A DNA stretch of 64,000 nt, from NCBI GenBank assembly GCA_030613785.1, contig JAUWLF010000005.1:22116-86115 (forward strand), written 5' to 3'. Shown piece after piece: positions 17,919 to 26,676 of this stretch; position 1 is the stretch's first letter, and every line of letters begins with the position of its first letter. The notes under the pieces were generated by a model. It did not search any database. It was not told where the DNA came from and was given only the letters and a program-made list of their open reading frames with translations. Both the position numbers and the translations under genes were made by a program. The DNA is from Chloroflexota bacterium (GTDB lineage: Bacteria > Chloroflexota > Anaerolineae > UBA7937 > B3-Chlor).

Positions 17919-18269
17919 ATGCACAACAACTCAGAGATTCACGTCAGAGAGCCGGTCGAGGCCTCTGGCTACTATCGCGCTCCAGGGGAAGTGACCCTCC
18001 AGTTGGCGAAAGGTGACCTCTTCTCCGTTGTGGGGCTCAACGGTGTTGGGAAAATGGCCATTCATCCGCTGCCTGGCCAGCCAGCTCCTCTCAGAGACGA
18101 GCGGTTGGCTGCGATTGCTACTGGCCGGCGATGCGATGATGCGTGGAGCATTGCCCTCCTTGACCTTGGAACGTGTGCAGGAGCAGCCATGCTGTTCGCC
18201 CACGTGCGCACCGTCGAGGGGTCATACGACCGGCAGGGCGTGTCAGATGGAAGGCGGTCAGGTGGCTGA
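17919..18269 (+). pseudogene. Degraded ABC transporter ATPase remnant
   Basis: A 116-codon frame contains a recognisable ATP-binding start: VTLQLAKGDLFSVVGLNGVGK, in which GLNGVGK matches a Walker A loop but the following Ser/Thr is Met. The end (HVRTVEGSYDRQGVSDGRR) resembles the region after the H-loop of ABC ATPases. The Q-loop, signature motif and Walker B that should lie between are missing, and only about 60 residues separate the two ends. No membrane partner gene is adjacent. I read it as an internally deleted pseudogene ending on top of the DUF2085 start. The match is by eye. Confidence 0.45.
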
Positions 18270-18819
18270 CAGAGCAAGGTGCCTCGTCCTGTCTCTGGAC
18301 AGATTCATCCTGGGGCTATCCAGCCATTGGTTGCTGGTGTTCAATGTGGTCTTTGGCCTCTACGCAGGCCTGCCTGTGTTAGCCCCGCTGCTCATGTCAT
18401 GGGGACAGGATAGGTTGGCCAATGTGATCTACTTTGTCTACCGGTACCTATGCCACCAGATGCCTTTACGGTCGTTCTTCATAGGACGCTTCCAGGTGGC
18501 CTTGTGTCAGCGCGATCTGGCTCTCTACGGAGGAGCATGTCTGGCCGGCTTGGTTTTCGGCCTGGTCAGGGAGCGTGTCAGACCCCTGCCGCTGCGAGTG
18601 TGGGTGATCCTGATCTCCCCCTTGGTGTTGGACGGGGTGACTCAGCTCCTGGGGCTGCGCATGAGCACATGGCTGCTGCGCACTGCCACTGGAGTTCTGG
18701 CCAGCGGGGCTACGGTGTGGTTGGTCTATCCCTATTTGGAGAAGAGCTTCCGAGATATCCGCACCTCCGCGGAGTCACAGCTAGGAAGAGCGCAAGAAGC
18801 GGCGGAGAAACCGGGCTAG
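18247..18819 (+). CDS. DUF2085 family membrane protein
   Basis: The protein has 190 residues from ATG 18247; the open frame extends upstream through the ABC remnant, but the recognisable protein begins here. The hallmark YRYLCHQMPLRSFFIGRFQV and ALCQRDLALYGG, with two cysteines and a histidine, identify DUF2085. Four or five membrane helices are visible, with conserved PL-LDG (PLVLDGVTQLLGLR). The family function is unknown. The tail is charged and cytoplasmic. It is convergent with the unknown gene ending at 18862. Confidence 0.75.
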   Translation: MEGGQVADRARCLVLSLDRFILGLSSHWLLVFNVVFGLYAGLPVLAPLLMSWGQDRLANVIYFVYRYLCHQMPLRSFFIGRFQVALCQRDLALYGGACLAGLVFGLVRERVRPLPLRVWVILISPLVLDGVTQLLGLRMSTWLLRTATGVLASGATVWLVYPYLEKSFRDIRTSAESQLGRAQEAAEKPG

Positions 18820-18861
18820 AGGCCGCACGCCGCTCGAGCGATCGCCGGCATCGTGAGGCTG

Positions 18862-19683
18862 CTACGGCCGTTTGCGGCCAGGCTTACCTCCTCTTTCCCT
18901 CACCACCTGATGCCCGGAGACATAGTACTCCGATCCCTCTTGACTGCGGAGATAGTCGTCCACCGCATTCTCGTCCACTATGAGGTCCAATCTCAAGGTG
19001 ATGGGGTAGCCTCCTATGGATCTCGCTTGACATATCTCAACCGCGTCTTGATCCTCGGTGATGCTACTCCTCTCGTAGTCCGGATCGAGCTCGATCCACC
19101 GCGCTCCGTCCTCAACCTTCTCTACGTAGAAGAGTTGACTGCCGCGCCACCGCAGAATACCATGGGAGAATGGAGGACCGATGGGCTTGGGCGCCTGCGC
19201 TCTCTCCGACATGGTCTTCTCATATTCCGCGAAGAGTTGGGCCAATTCCGCGGCTCCGCTCTCCTCTCCGTCACTGGTCTCCAGGCCTGCTCCTTCGAAC
19301 AGCCTCTCGTAGCCATACTTGTCGGCGATGCTATTCATGAACTGCTGGCAGGCCTCTATCAGACGCCAGACGTTGACCATATGCAAGGTTGGGGTCTTGG
19401 ATCGAGATGCCTTGTGGATCGCCAAATCGACTCGGCTCAGTGTAGATCGGCAGAGATCAACGTCGTCGCTGTCTACGCGCTTGCCCAGATTCTCTATCAG
19501 CGAGCACGCATCCCTGCCGAGTTGCAGGGATGCGTGGTCTAGCGCAGTCTCCGCGCCACCAATGGCCTTTTCAGTTTGGGTAACCAGTTTCTGACCTAGC
19601 AATTTGAGAGCATGGCAATACAAATCCAGTTGGGTCAATGATTGACGGACTTCCGCATGCCGCCTTTCTTTCTCACTCGCCAT
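18862..19683 (-). CDS. Conserved-looking hypothetical protein, unknown function
   Basis: The protein has 273 residues, is soluble, and is rich in charged residues with no signal peptide. Residues 1-150 are predicted mainly helical with scattered cysteines. The region from about 165 onward looks beta-rich (ILRWRGSQLFYVEKVEDGARWIELD is an alternating pattern). The C-terminal 30 residues are basic. I do not recognise the family. It starts six bases after the stop of the DHH-CBS-nucleotidyltransferase on the same strand, so the two are almost certainly co-transcribed; a link to RNA or nucleotide metabolism is only a guess from that. Confidence 0.6.
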   Translation of the reverse strand: MASEKERRHAEVRQSLTQLDLYCHALKLLGQKLVTQTEKAIGGAETALDHASLQLGRDACSLIENLGKRVDSDDVDLCRSTLSRVDLAIHKASRSKTPTLHMVNVWRLIEACQQFMNSIADKYGYERLFEGAGLETSDGEESGAAELAQLFAEYEKTMSERAQAPKPIGPPFSHGILRWRGSQLFYVEKVEDGARWIELDPDYERSSITEDQDAVEICQARSIGGYPITLRLDLIVDENAVDDYLRSQEGSEYYVSGHQVVRERGGKPGRKRP

Positions 19684-19689
19684 CGGTCC

Positions 19690-22305
19690 CTAGGCTTCTC
19701 CCTTCACGTCTGTGTCTTGTCCAGCCATCATCGTCCGAACCAGGGCCTTCTCCTCTTCCAACGTCCCGATCTCCCCTTCCAACCAGGCATTCCGCAAGGC
19801 ATCTAGGATCTCGCGATAACGAGGGCCGGGTGGAAGGCCCATTCTCTTCAGATCGTCGCCGTCGACCAGAGGCTTGACAGACGCCAGTTCTCTGTGATAC
19901 AACTCGAGTACATTCTTGATCACATCATCCTCCGCGGCGAGCCGGCAGACGAAGATAGCCTGATCGGAGAAGGGGCAGAGCAAATGATAGATGCCGCTGG
20001 GGGTGAGTTTGGGATCGGCCAGAGCCGGCAGCACGGACGTCAGCCGGCTGACCTCCTCCAGGAAGTGAGCGTCATTGTTGGGCAGCTTCAGCCGGCCCGC
20101 CAAGTCATCTACCCGTCGCGCAGTGGCCCGTACGCTCACCAAGGCCAGATACAGCATCATTCGCGAAACGGCCTGTCTCTCTGCTACGGGCTCTTCCGTC
20201 ACCTGCTGAGCTTGCCACTCCCGCAAAGCAGCGGGCGATTTCGCCACAGCCTCTTCCATTGCCTCATCCCACACCAGGGCCGGATGTATCTGGTGTAGTA
20301 TACCCAACACAGCAAGTCGTCGCAGTGGCCTCACGGGAAGCTCCTCCTGGAACAGAGCATGCAACTCCTGACGCACCCGCTCTCCGCCCACCCTGTCCAG
20401 CCATTCCAGGGCGTCAGAGATCAGTTCCTCCGTCATCTGCTCGATCTGAAAACCCAGTCTCTGCTCGAGGCGAACCGCTCGTAGCATGCGGATAGGATCC
20501 TCTATGAAGCTCAGATTGTGGAGTACCCGGATCAGTCCCTCTTCGAGATCCCTTTCCCCTCCGTAGTAGTCCAGAAGCTCTCCAAAGGAGTCCTTGTCCA
20601 GCCTGATGGCCATGGTGTTGATGGTGAAATCGCGCCGATACAGGTCCTGCTTGATCGAGCTGCGCTCCACTCGCGGCAAGGCAGTCGAGTACTCGTAGAA
20701 CTCCCTGCGGGCGGTGACGAAGTCTATGAAGGGCACCACCCTGTCTTCTTCTTCGAGGATTAGCTTCGCGGTGCCAAAGCGGTCGTGGCTGTGAACACGC
20801 CCACCAACTAAACAGGCCAGACGCTTGGCCAAAGCGATGGCGTCGCCCTCTACGACCAGATCTATGTCCAGGTGAGGCTTGCCCAATAGCAGATCACGCA
20901 CGAACCCGCCAACGAAGTACAGAGAATAGCCCATCTCCGTGGCTGTCTTGCTGGCTTCCAGGACCAGGCCCAAGAGTGCAGGAGGGAGCGCCTCTCGAAC
21001 GTGCTTGGCCATCTCTTCAGCACGCGATGGACGGCGAGGTTTGCTCCACACCTTGATTAGATCGGTCCGGGTGACGATCCCGATGATCTCACCGCTCTCT
21101 ACAACCGGTACCTGACCCACGTCGTGCTCCATCATCACCTCTTGCAGATGTTCTACCGCGTCGGACGGAGCAACGGCGATCTCGCCTTTGTGCATGTAGT
21201 TCTTGATGGGCGCATCTTGCCGCTCGTATTGGAGCGCCTTGTCAATCTCCCTTCGTGTCAGGATCCCTAGCAGTTTGCCGTGTGAGACCACGGGGAAGCC
21301 CTCATGTCCATACCGACGCATCATCTCTTCCGCTTCCAACACTGAGGTTTCCGGGGATAGGGTGTGGACACCGTACGACATGAGTTCTCGGACGGTGGTT
21401 TGGGGTCGAATCTCTCTTTCCAAGAGGTCCAGCAATCCTTGCCGCGTTTCCGCCAGCGTCGTTTGCCTGATCAGCGCGGCCGCCGCCTTGCTATGTCCCC
21501 CTCCGCCAAAATGGCGAGCTATCTCGGCCACGTCAATGGCTTCCGAGTTACTCCGAGCCACCAGTTGCAGGCCAACGTCGAGATCAACGATGACGAAGAG
21601 CGCAGCAGGCTCGTAGAGGTCTCTCAGCTTGTGAGCGAGAGTCGAGATCTCCTCTATGTACCCCTCAGCCTTGCCGCTGGCGATGACCACGGTCTGGCCC
21701 GCGAACTCATGAAATTCCGCACCATCTACCAAGTCCCGGTATAGGTGACGTTGACTCTCACTGAGAGGGCGGTGCAAGAAGTCGTTCACCACCTCGAGGT
21801 TGGCCCCTTGCTCCAAGAGCCACGCTGCAGAGCGGGCATCGTCCGGGGTGGTGGTGGAATACATGAGGGAGCCCGTGTCTTCATATATCCCTAGCAGCAG
21901 AAGGGTTGCTTCCACCGGAGAGAGTGACAACCGCGACTGGCAGATCTGATCCACGAGAAGCGTTGTCGTGGAGCCCACGTCTCCACCGTGGAAGTTCGCT
22001 TTGTCTTCCAGATCTCTCTGCTGAGGATGATGATCTATGATACGTACCTCAGTATCCCGCGACACGCCCTTGAGAGACGGAAAGCTTTGAGTATCAACCA
22101 AGATCAACACCTTGACTGCGCCCTGGGGCACGTCCTCACGCTGCACGAACGGCAGTTCGTCCCTGTACAGGGCGAGGAAATCGCGCAGGTTTCGGTTGAG
22201 TCGCTGGGGCAGGACCGGGATCGCGCCCGGATATAGCTTTGCTGCACCCAACATCGATGCCAGCCCATCGAAATCTGTGTGCTCGTGGGACGTTATTATC
22301 TCCAT
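19690..22305 (-). CDS. DHH-DHHA1-CBS-CBS-tRNA nucleotidyltransferase/poly(A) polymerase fusion
   Basis: The protein has 871 residues. The N-terminal DHH phosphoesterase part has SHEHTDFDG (6-14), a DTQ motif, IDHHPQ near 94 and FGGGGHSKAAAA near 265 (DHHA1). Two CBS domains lie at about 305-430 (VRELMSYGVHTL; IKNYMHKGEIAV). The class II nucleotidyltransferase head follows: FVGGFVRDLLLG, then LDIDLVVEGD with catalytic aspartates, and RRDFTINTMAIR. An RNA-binding helical tail completes it. This long architecture is known in several bacterial phyla and is thought to act in tRNA 3'-CCA addition or oligoadenylate turnover. It faces the glycosidase gene across a shared divergent promoter. Confidence 0.85.
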   Translation of the reverse strand: MEIITSHEHTDFDGLASMLGAAKLYPGAIPVLPQRLNRNLRDFLALYRDELPFVQREDVPQGAVKVLILVDTQSFPSLKGVSRDTEVRIIDHHPQQRDLEDKANFHGGDVGSTTTLLVDQICQSRLSLSPVEATLLLLGIYEDTGSLMYSTTTPDDARSAAWLLEQGANLEVVNDFLHRPLSESQRHLYRDLVDGAEFHEFAGQTVVIASGKAEGYIEEISTLAHKLRDLYEPAALFVIVDLDVGLQLVARSNSEAIDVAEIARHFGGGGHSKAAAALIRQTTLAETRQGLLDLLEREIRPQTTVRELMSYGVHTLSPETSVLEAEEMMRRYGHEGFPVVSHGKLLGILTRREIDKALQYERQDAPIKNYMHKGEIAVAPSDAVEHLQEVMMEHDVGQVPVVESGEIIGIVTRTDLIKVWSKPRRPSRAEEMAKHVREALPPALLGLVLEASKTATEMGYSLYFVGGFVRDLLLGKPHLDIDLVVEGDAIALAKRLACLVGGRVHSHDRFGTAKLILEEEDRVVPFIDFVTARREFYEYSTALPRVERSSIKQDLYRRDFTINTMAIRLDKDSFGELLDYYGGERDLEEGLIRVLHNLSFIEDPIRMLRAVRLEQRLGFQIEQMTEELISDALEWLDRVGGERVRQELHALFQEELPVRPLRRLAVLGILHQIHPALVWDEAMEEAVAKSPAALREWQAQQVTEEPVAERQAVSRMMLYLALVSVRATARRVDDLAGRLKLPNNDAHFLEEVSRLTSVLPALADPKLTPSGIYHLLCPFSDQAIFVCRLAAEDDVIKNVLELYHRELASVKPLVDGDDLKRMGLPPGPRYREILDALRNAWLEGEIGTLEEEKALVRTMMAGQDTDVKGEA

Positions 22306-22324
22306 CGCAGGCTTTCGCTAGGTT

Positions 22325-22353
22325 ATTCTATCAGAGAGTGTCTGATTTGACAA
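22325..22353 (-). promoter_or_regulatory. Minus-strand promoter of the divergent pair
   Basis: On the minus strand TTGTCA (22353-22348), 17 bases, TAGAAT (22330-22325). It drives the DHH-CBS-nucleotidyltransferase. Its -35 box overlaps that of the opposite promoter. Confidence 0.7.
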
Positions 22354-22375
22354 TCGGCAAGCGCTAATCTATAAT
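22347..22375 (+). promoter_or_regulatory. Consensus promoter of the glycosidase gene
   Basis: Perfect TTGACA (22347-22352), 17 bases, perfect TATAAT (22370-22375). The first in-frame start with a ribosome binding site (GGAGAGA, 22414-22420) is GTG 22426. Confidence 0.8.
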
Positions 22376-22425
22376 TCGCCTTCGACGAGTGCAGGCGCTG
22401 CGCTTGTCGTCACGGAGAGAAACCA

Positions 22426-24153
22426 GTGGTTGCAACCATGAGGCCCCACGCTCGCTTCTACTTACTGCTCATCTGCTTGGTGCTCATCGCAGCCGTCTTG
22501 GCCAACATTTTGATTCCCGCAGCCATCTCAGTGAGAAGAGGCTCCTCAGAATACCACGCTCCCAGGCTGATCCCCAACACCGATGTCAACCCTTTCGGCG
22601 CCAACTTCTTCTTGGACCGGGAAGTGGAGGAGTGGAAACTCAGAAAAACCCTACAGATGGCCCAGGACACGGGCCTCGGCTGGGTGAAGCAGCAGTTCAC
22701 CTGGGAAGAGATAGAACCACTGCGAAAAGGAGAGTTCTTCGATGAGCGGATCAGGCGGAGTAGCTGGGAGAAATACGACCGCATCGTGGATATGTGTGAG
22801 GAATATGGGCTACAGATCATCGCCCGCCTTGACAGGCCGCCTGACTGGACCAGAGAGGACAACACCTACAAAGAGCGCCCCCCTGACGACTTCGAGGATT
22901 ACGGCGATTTCGTCTACACCTTCGTTGATCGCTACCGGGGACGGATCAAGTATGTTCAGGTCTGGAACGAGCCCAACATCTTCCCCGAGTGGGGAAACCG
23001 GCCGGTGGACCCAGTTGACTACGTCGATCTGCTGCGCGTTGCCTATCAGCGGGCGAAACAGGCGGACCCCAACGTGTACGTCCTGAGCGCCCCGATGGCC
23101 ATTACCCGTGGCCAAGTCCATCCCGAACCAGGCAAGTGGATCAGCATGAGCGAGATACAGTTCTGGGACGAGATGTATCAGGCGGGGGCTAAGGACCACT
23201 TCGATATCCTCTCCGCCAACGCCTTCGGGCTGGGCAGTCCTCCCGAGGAAGCTGCCCAGCCAGACGTTCTGAATTTCCAGCGGGTGCTATTCCTGCGCGA
23301 GGTGATGGAACGGTATGGCGACTCCAACAAGGCGATCTGGTTCAATGAGTACGGTTGGAACGCCTCCCCCGAGGATCTCTCGGAGGATCAACTGATCTGG
23401 AACCGGGTCACAGAAGAGGAGCAGGCTGAATTCACCGTGCGGGGCATCGAGTATACTCTTGCGAACTGGCCCTGGGCCGGAGTACTCAATATCTGGTATT
23501 TCAGGCAGGTGGGGAGTATCTCGCCCGACCGTTCAGACTACTATTTCCGAATGGTGGACGTGGACTTCACACCCAGGCTGGTGTACTACCGGGTCAAGGA
23601 GGCGGCAGAGCAGATGCTGGGGCCTGTTGGCCCAGGCTACTATCAGGAAACCAACCCCGCTGTGAGTCTGGATGGACGCTGGCTCGCGGAGATCGAGACC
23701 CGGGCCAGTGGTCAGGCGCACGTGACGAGCGACGTCGGAGGCGCCAATCTCACGTTCACCTTCGTCGGCGAGAACGTGGACGTGATCGCCTGGCGAGGGC
23801 CCGATGGAGGGCGTCTTGGTGTGACCCTGGATGGGCGTCGGGTGGACGGTCTGTCGCGCAACGGAGAGGGCCAGTCGTATGTCGATCTCTTCAGCCCGGT
23901 CACTCGCTGGCAGCAGCGAATACCCCTGGTCCATCAAGTCGAGCTTGCCGAGCACACTCTGCAATTGAGCGTCCTGGAAACACCCAATCTGGCTTCCGAG
24001 GGCAACCGGGTGGCGATTGACGCCTTTGAAGTGACGACCGGAGAGCACCCCTCCGTGTCCTACGTGCTCGCCGCGGCCCTGGGGCTGGCCATGGTGGTGG
24101 TTGGAGCAATGACATTCAGGGAGTGGAGGCTACTGCGGCGCAAGAAGCTCTGA
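22426..24153 (+). CDS. Membrane-anchored glycoside hydrolase-like protein (TIM barrel, GH39/GH5-like)
   Basis: The protein has 575 residues. One N-terminal helix (about 11-33) leads to an outside (alpha/beta)8 barrel. VQVWNEPNIFPEW near residue 183 supplies the likely acid/base Glu, and AIWFNEYGWNA near 305 the likely nucleophile Glu, the clan GH-A pattern. A beta-rich region of about 130 residues follows the barrel and a second helix lies at the C-terminus. The start is GTG 22426, with ATG 22438 as alternative. A surface polysaccharide or exopolymer is the likely substrate, but specificity cannot be read. The TPR gene follows on the same strand after 248 bases in which I see nothing else. 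Confidence 0.75.
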   Translation: MVATMRPHARFYLLLICLVLIAAVLANILIPAAISVRRGSSEYHAPRLIPNTDVNPFGANFFLDREVEEWKLRKTLQMAQDTGLGWVKQQFTWEEIEPLRKGEFFDERIRRSSWEKYDRIVDMCEEYGLQIIARLDRPPDWTREDNTYKERPPDDFEDYGDFVYTFVDRYRGRIKYVQVWNEPNIFPEWGNRPVDPVDYVDLLRVAYQRAKQADPNVYVLSAPMAITRGQVHPEPGKWISMSEIQFWDEMYQAGAKDHFDILSANAFGLGSPPEEAAQPDVLNFQRVLFLREVMERYGDSNKAIWFNEYGWNASPEDLSEDQLIWNRVTEEEQAEFTVRGIEYTLANWPWAGVLNIWYFRQVGSISPDRSDYYFRMVDVDFTPRLVYYRVKEAAEQMLGPVGPGYYQETNPAVSLDGRWLAEIETRASGQAHVTSDVGGANLTFTFVGENVDVIAWRGPDGGRLGVTLDGRRVDGLSRNGEGQSYVDLFSPVTRWQQRIPLVHQVELAEHTLQLSVLETPNLASEGNRVAIDAFEVTTGEHPSVSYVLAAALGLAMVVVGAMTFREWRLLRRKKL

Positions 24154-24401
24154 GCCGCTCTGCGAGCAGGTGGCTTCAGTCTTTACGAATGAAGCTTCTC
24201 TCGTGGCCCTGGGGACAGCGGCATCTCCCGGGTGCAACCTGAAGTCGAGATCGCACCTCATCCAGCTCTGAGAGATGTGGTTGGGAGGTCTCCTGGGCCT
24301 CATTCCCCGCTGGCTTGCCAGCACTAAGGCCCAGACGGTCGATTAGGCGAGGAAGCTAACGCTGTTGGTAGTCTTCGAGACGTACGCAACCTGATTAGCG
24401 G

Positions 24402-25817
24402 ATGAAGAAGTCAGGGCTGGGCCGGGCCTTGGTTCTGAGCGCTGTGCTCGCCCTGTCTGTGAGCCTGGCAGGCGAATATGTGCAGGCGACACTGTTGCTC
24501 CACCAGGCAGATCGACACCGCCAAGAGAAGGAGTACAGCCGCGCGATCAGCCCTTATCAGGAGTTAGGTGCCCTGAGACCCAACTGGGCCCTGCCGCACA
24601 TCCAGTTAGGTCGAGTGTATGTCGCTCAAGGGAGATGGGATGAGGCTTATGTAGAGTTCGCCCAAGCTCGGGAGTTGGACACAAGTAGCGCGGAGCCCCT
24701 CCTAGGCCTGGGCATGGTTGCTCATCAGCGCGGCGACCTGGAGGCTGCTGTCGACCTCTGGCGGGCAGCCACATCCGCGAACCCTAGGAATGTCGACGCT
24801 CATAACCAACTGGGCCGGGCGTACCTGTGGTCGTCGAGGTCTGAGCTTGCACGCCAGGAGTTCGAGCTTGCACTGCTACATGACAAGGACCAGCAAGCAG
24901 CGCACTACTACTTGGGTCTCTTGCTCGCGGCTGAGGAGCCACTTCTGTCCGCCGAACACATGGCGATTGCCGCCACTGGTGACGATGGGCACCTCGCTGA
25001 GAGCGCACAGGACTGGGTCTCGCTACTTGACGACCTCGCCCTGTCCCAGCATGAGACACAGGCGACAGCTCTTCTGGCGCACGCTTATGTCAAGCAAGGT
25101 CTTCCCAATCTCGCTCTGCCGCAACTGGAGAGACTGTTGGTTCTTGAGCCTGACAATCACGCTGCGCGCGCCTATTTAGGGTATGCCCTCTACACCCTCG
25201 ATCAGCATGACAGGGCACGCACAGTCTTGCGCGACGTGACGCACCTGGCACCCAAGTATCCGTTGACGTACTATTTCCTGGGTCTCCTTCATCGCTCGGA
25301 TGGATACCTGCCTACAGCGTTGTGGGAGTTCAGGAGATGCCTCCAGTTGGATCCCTTCAACGCTGCCACTTACGCCAGCATCGGGGAGACCTACCAGCGC
25401 ATGGGGCAGTACGTGACCGCCGCCGAATGGTATGCCAGTGCCGTCGAGGTGGCTCCGGAGGAAGTGGAGTTCTGGCTGCTCCTGGCACAGTTCTACGAGG
25501 ATGTGCTCCCCAGGGCACAGGAAGCGCTGGAGGCTGCACAGCAGGCTGCGGACTTGGCTCCTGACAACCCCATTGCCCAGGAGCTTCTTGGTTGGGCTCG
25601 TCATCTTGAGGGAGACGAAAACGGTGCCCAGGTCGCTCTGAAGAGGTCTCTAAGCCTCGACCCCGACTTCGCCAGAGCTTACTACCATCTGGGTGTCGTC
25701 TACTCTCAGATCGGGGAAAAGGACAACGCACAGTGGGCATATCAGCGAGCGATAGACCTGGATAGCGACGGTTTCTACAGGCAGAGAGCTATGGTTGAAC
25801 TGAGAACGAGGGACTAG
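24402..25817 (+). CDS. TPR-repeat protein, exported or membrane-anchored
   Basis: The protein has 471 residues. A hydrophobic segment (about 8-30) at the N-terminus is a signal or anchor. The rest is tandem 34-residue helix pairs: about eleven tetratricopeptide repeats, including HIQLGRVYVAQGRWDEAYVE and ARAYYHLGVVYSQIGEKDNA. Spacing is regular with the usual small residues. TPR arrays are protein-protein scaffolds; no enzymatic domain is present. In Chloroflexota such proteins often lie next to membrane glycosyltransferases and glycosidases, as here, which suggests a cell-envelope assembly role. That is inference from position. Confidence 0.8.
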   Translation: MKKSGLGRALVLSAVLALSVSLAGEYVQATLLLHQADRHRQEKEYSRAISPYQELGALRPNWALPHIQLGRVYVAQGRWDEAYVEFAQARELDTSSAEPLLGLGMVAHQRGDLEAAVDLWRAATSANPRNVDAHNQLGRAYLWSSRSELARQEFELALLHDKDQQAAHYYLGLLLAAEEPLLSAEHMAIAATGDDGHLAESAQDWVSLLDDLALSQHETQATALLAHAYVKQGLPNLALPQLERLLVLEPDNHAARAYLGYALYTLDQHDRARTVLRDVTHLAPKYPLTYYFLGLLHRSDGYLPTALWEFRRCLQLDPFNAATYASIGETYQRMGQYVTAAEWYASAVEVAPEEVEFWLLLAQFYEDVLPRAQEALEAAQQAADLAPDNPIAQELLGWARHLEGDENGAQVALKRSLSLDPDFARAYYHLGVVYSQIGEKDNAQWAYQRAIDLDSDGFYRQRAMVELRTRD

Positions 25818-25862
25818 ATCGGTTGATTCACCGTCCTCCGGCCGACCTACTCTGAAGGATAC

Positions 25863-25891
25863 TTGACCCCACATGAACCGTATGCTACCAT
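25863..25891 (+). promoter_or_regulatory. Promoter upstream of the SDR fragment and DUF2769 gene
   Basis: TTGACC (25863-25868), 17 bases, TACCAT (25886-25891) with a TGC extension just before the -10. It precedes the SDR fragment and may serve the following small genes. Confidence 0.5.
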
Positions 25892-25967
25892 TCAGTTGGA
25901 GCGGCCGCAGCGCTAGGCTACACGGATTCATGTGCTGCAAGCATCAACCTCAGCGGAGGTCCGACCA

Positions 25968-26159
25968 GTGAGACTGGAAAAGAAGGTGGCAATCATCACC
26001 GGTGCCAAATCTGGGATCGGATTCGCCACTGCTGTTCGATTCATTGCTGAAGGCGCCAAGCTGCTGCCGGCCTTGGTTCTCGTGTTTGCAGGCGTGCCCC
26101 TCGTCTCCGACCTGCCAGAGCGCGTGTTGAACGTATCCCACAGAGAGTTGAAAGGGTAA
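25968..26159 (+). pseudogene. N-terminal fragment of a short-chain dehydrogenase
   Basis: GTG 25968 has a good ribosome binding site (GGAGGT, 25955-25960). The first 32 residues are a clear SDR start: a beta strand, then ITGAKSGIGFATA, the NAD(P)-binding TGxxxGIG loop, then a helix. After EGAK the similarity stops; the remaining 31 residues are unrelated and a stop follows at 26159. The catalytic SYK region is absent. It is a truncated remnant still carrying expression signals, probably made by a deletion joining it to unrelated sequence. Confidence 0.65.
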
Positions 26160-26167
26160 GGGAGGAA

Positions 26168-26398
26168 ATGGAAGAGAGAAGGCGAATGGTCGTCGATCTT
26201 TGTGTGTGCCCGGGATGTCCCAGTTGGGTAGAATGTGGGGAAGAGGGTGGTTTCTGTTTTCCCACCATCGGCAGGAGCAGTTGCATTGACGAAGAGTCCG
26301 GCTGCATCTGCCCAAGCTGCCCCGTCACCGAGAAGATGAATCTGAACCACGACTACTACTGCACCAGAGGCTCAGAGGAGGAGCAATCTGGAATGTAG
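26168..26398 (+). CDS. DUF2769 cysteine-rich small protein
   Basis: The protein has 76 residues, ATG 26168 directly after GGAGGAA. Ten cysteines are arranged as CVCPGCPSW, an FCF segment, CIDEESGCICPSCPV and YYCTRGSEEEQ; this layout fits DUF2769, found in methanogens and some Chloroflexota. The cysteine pairs suggest metal or iron-sulfur binding, but no function is established. It starts eight bases after the stop of the SDR fragment, so it may depend on that gene's promoter. This family supports an anaerobic host. Confidence 0.75.
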   Translation: MEERRRMVVDLCVCPGCPSWVECGEEGGFCFPTIGRSSCIDEESGCICPSCPVTEKMNLNHDYYCTRGSEEEQSGM

Positions 26399-26431
26399 AA
26401 GCCCGTGGCATCATAGAAAGCGACACAGGCG

Positions 26432-26590
26432 ATGACGAACGATCAGAAACCTAGCGCCTCCGCATTCTTCACCAACCTGAAGGCGTCCATGCCGTGGCGA
26501 CGCAAACTCTTGTTGCTGGTGCGCAACAACTGGCTCAAGATCCGGACGGCGAGCAACTGCTGTGGCCATCATGGAGAGCCTGGCTGTTGA
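26432..26590 (+). CDS. Small basic protein ending in a CCGHHGEPGC motif
   Basis: A 52-codon gene, ATG 26432 to TGA 26590. The middle is basic and hydrophobic (WRRKLLLLVRNNWLKIR), like an amphipathic or membrane-associated helix. The end is NCCGHHGEPGC, resembling short bacterial proteins with a C-terminal CCG-x-x-GEPGC tail that I recall as uncharacterised. The cysteine/histidine tail may bind a metal. It lies between the DUF2769 gene and exonuclease III on the same strand. The ribosome binding site is weak. The coding call rests on the recognisable tail. Confidence 0.6.
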   Translation: MTNDQKPSASAFFTNLKASMPWRRKLLLLVRNNWLKIRTASNCCGHHGEPGC

Positions 26591-26676
26591 CAGGTCCCCC
26601 AAGGGAGACTGGGGCAGTCTCAAACGTCCGATGACCAATGAGCTTTTCGAGATGAGTGCGCCAAGAGGTGAGGCCA

